Shown here piece after piece: positions 62,753-64,000 of a stretch of DNA of 64,000 nt. Numbering within the stretch: position 1 is the first letter of the stretch; every line of letters starts with the position of its first letter. Made by a program: the position numbers and the translations under genes. Below the pieces are notes generated by a model. That model saw nothing but the letters and a program-made list of their open reading frames with translations, was not told the origin of the DNA and did not search any database. Source of the DNA: Oscillospiraceae bacterium (lineage in GTDB: Bacteria > Bacillota > Clostridia > Oscillospirales > Acutalibacteraceae); NCBI GenBank assembly GCA_015066085.1, contig SVPA01000001.1, positions 117,999-181,998 on the forward strand, read 5' to 3'.

Positions 62753-63843
62753 TAGTCATCAACCGCAATATCAATATTTACCTTTTTGCGACGGGGTGTT
62801 TTCTGGGTTTCTTCTGTCGGTTCAAGATTTACGGAAGTGGTGGTTTGTTCGACCGCTTCTCCGTTCATTGCGGCAACGAGTTTAGTTTCAATCTCTTTTG
62901 CAAGGTCGCCGTTTTCCTCAAGAAGATTTTTAACATTATCTCTGCCTTGGGCAAGACGGGTTTCACCATAGTAGAACCAAGCGCCCGAACGCCTTAAGAT
63001 ATCATATTTAAGTCCCATATCGACAAGTTCGCCGATATAAGAAATTCCCTTTCCGTACATAATATCAAACTCTGCCTCACGGAAGGGGGGCGCAACCTTG
63101 TTTTTAACAACCTTTGCACGAGTACGCGAACCAATCATTTCTCCGCCGGATTTGATAGTTTCAATTCGGCGAACATCAATTCGAACCGAAGCGTAGAACT
63201 TAAGGGCACGGCCGCCGGTGGTAGTTTCACTGCTTCCATAGATTACGCCGATTTTGTCACGAAGTTGGTTAATAAAGATTGCAATACAGTTGGATTTAGA
63301 GATAGCGCCCGCAAGTTTACGAAGCGATTGGGACATAAGACGGGCGTGAAGTCCGACGTGGCTATCCCCCATTTCGCCCTCGATTTCAGCCTTTGGAACA
63401 AGGGCGGCAACCGAGTCGATTACAACAACATCAATAGCACCCGAACGAACAAGGGCTTCGGTGATTTCGAGCGCCTGTTCTCCCGTGTCGGGCTGAGAAA
63501 CGAGGAGAGAGTCAATATCGACGCCAAGAGCCTTTGAATAAACGGGGTCGAGAGCGTGTTCAACATCAATAAAGGCGGCGGTGCCTCCTGCCTTTTGGGC
63601 CTCAGCAACAACATGAAGAGCCAAAGTGGTTTTACCCGAAGATTCGGGACCGTAAATTTCAACAATTCTTCCCTTGGGCATTCCGCCTATTCCAAGAGCG
63701 TAATCAAGAGAAATAGAGCCGGTTTTAATATGTTCAACCTGCATTCCCATATTTTCTCCAAGACGCATAACCGCGCCCTGACCGAACTGTTTTTCAATTT
63801 GAGAGAGGGCTGTCGCTAATGCCTTATTCTTATCTTCTGACAT
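62752..63843 (-). CDS. recA: Recombinase RecA
   Basis: DNA recombinase and SOS coprotease, 363 residues. GPESSGKTT (near 64-72) is Walker [18 protein letters not shown] and [18 protein letters not shown] are family regions. I chose ATG 63843, 7 bases after AAAGGTGG; a GTG in that RBS would start 4 codons earlier. No match to the Firmicutes SOS box (GAACN4GTTC) was seen upstream. cinA, often next to recA in Bacillus, is not here. Confidence 0.97.
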   Translation of the reverse strand: MSEDKNKALATALSQIEKQFGQGAVMRLGENMGMQVEHIKTGSISLDYALGIGGMPKGRIVEIYGPESSGKTTLALHVVAEAQKAGGTAAFIDVEHALDPVYSKALGVDIDSLLVSQPDTGEQALEITEALVRSGAIDVVVIDSVAALVPKAEIEGEMGDSHVGLHARLMSQSLRKLAGAISKSNCIAIFINQLRDKIGVIYGSSETTTGGRALKFYASVRIDVRRIETIKSGGEMIGSRTRAKVVKNKVAPPFREAEFDIMYGKGISYIGELVDMGLKYDILRRSGAWFYYGETRLAQGRDNVKNLLEENGDLAKEIETKLVAAMNGEAVEQTTTSVNLEPTEETQKTPRRKKVNIDIAVDD

Positions 63844-63947
63844 AATTTTTACCACCTTTATCTTTATTTGTTATGCTTAAATGAAAAAGTGAAGTTAGGG
63901 TAAATAGCTTACGAGACCTTCAAAAATTCAAATAAGCGGTATTTTGT

Positions 63948-63981
63948 GGCTTTTAAGGAGTGTGCACTACTCCTCAAAGCC
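63948..63981. other. Stem-loop upstream of recA
   Basis: GGCTTT and AGGAGT pair with ACTCCT and AAAGCC around a GTGCACT loop. No T run follows on either strand, so it is not a clear terminator. Bases 63856-63947 hold nothing I can identify beyond a possible weak promoter. Confidence 0.4.
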
Positions 63982-64000
63982 GAAATTTAATATATTTCAC

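Noticed and set aside
63856..64000. SOS (LexA) box upstream of recA
   Set aside because: No GAAC-N4-GTTC-like sequence was found in the visible 145 bases.
1..64000. CRISPR array, prophage or insertion sequence
   Set aside because: No set of spaced direct repeats and no cas, integrase or transposase genes were seen.

Overview
The window reads as chromosomal core DNA of a low-to-moderate GC Gram-positive anaerobe, most likely an uncultured clostridium of the Oscillospiraceae/Ruminococcaceae type. Signs of this are three T-box leaders, a cobalamin riboswitch, WhiA, HPr kinase, RNase M5, LytR-CpsA-Psr and PrsA-like surface proteins, a CmpB-like membrane protein, a YugP-like zinc peptidase, SigA-type promoters (TTGACA-17-TATAAT) and strong GGAGG ribosome binding sites. 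No phage, insertion sequence, CRISPR array or rRNA operon was seen. Species is inference only.

Layout. 1-2.2 kb: a truncated cation-efflux gene, a long hairpin and a duplicated P-loop ATPase. 2.2-6.8 kb (minus): nrdR-gltX-glnS-nif3. 7-8.7 kb (plus): cyclophilin and a DUF362 iron-sulfur protein. 8.7-16.8 kb (minus): two ABC importers in tandem, first a BMP/nucleoside-type system (lipoprotein, double ATPase, two permeases), then a TrpXYZ-type amino-acid importer behind its own T-box. 17-20 kb: a GH127 glycosidase and a membrane-anchored protein. 20.1-20.5 kb: tRNA-Ser(GGA) with a cluster of palindromes and an inverted copy of the tRNA 3' end. 20.5-28.2 kb (minus): alaS-HIT-PRT-comEC-holA-rnmV-WYL. 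28.3-29.5 kb: a small accessory pair (VanZ-like membrane protein plus secreted DUF5067-like protein) whose promoter is overlapped by a perfect 20-bp palindrome, with a divergent small HTH gene. 29.6-39 kb: an atypical PRPP synthetase, then hprK-glucokinase-murB-whiA-dnaE-pfkA (minus). 39.2-42.7 kb (plus): ychF, zinc peptidase, CmpB-like protein, alr. 42.7-44 kb (minus): cobalamin riboswitch, DUF4430 lipoprotein and ECF S component, a probable vitamin B12 uptake unit. 44-51.3 kb (minus): pth-mfd-PrsA-like lipoprotein, then a cell-wall amidase. 51.4-54.8 kb (plus): Thr T-box, thrS, DUF815 ATPase. 54.8-64 kb (minus): recA-recX-rimO-pgsA, then Cys T-box-cysE-cysS-trmN6-like-rsmI, then an LCP protein.

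Most of the window is housekeeping: four aminoacyl-tRNA synthetases with related metabolism, replication and repair (dnaE, holA, mfd, recA/recX), wall synthesis (murB, alr, amidase, LCP) and carbon control (hprK, glucokinase, pfkA). I found no clearly new multi-gene system. The strongest leads are the T-box transporter of uncertain amino-acid specificity, the B12 riboswitch pair, the palindrome-controlled DUF5067/VanZ-like pair, and the folded-back tRNA-Ser region.
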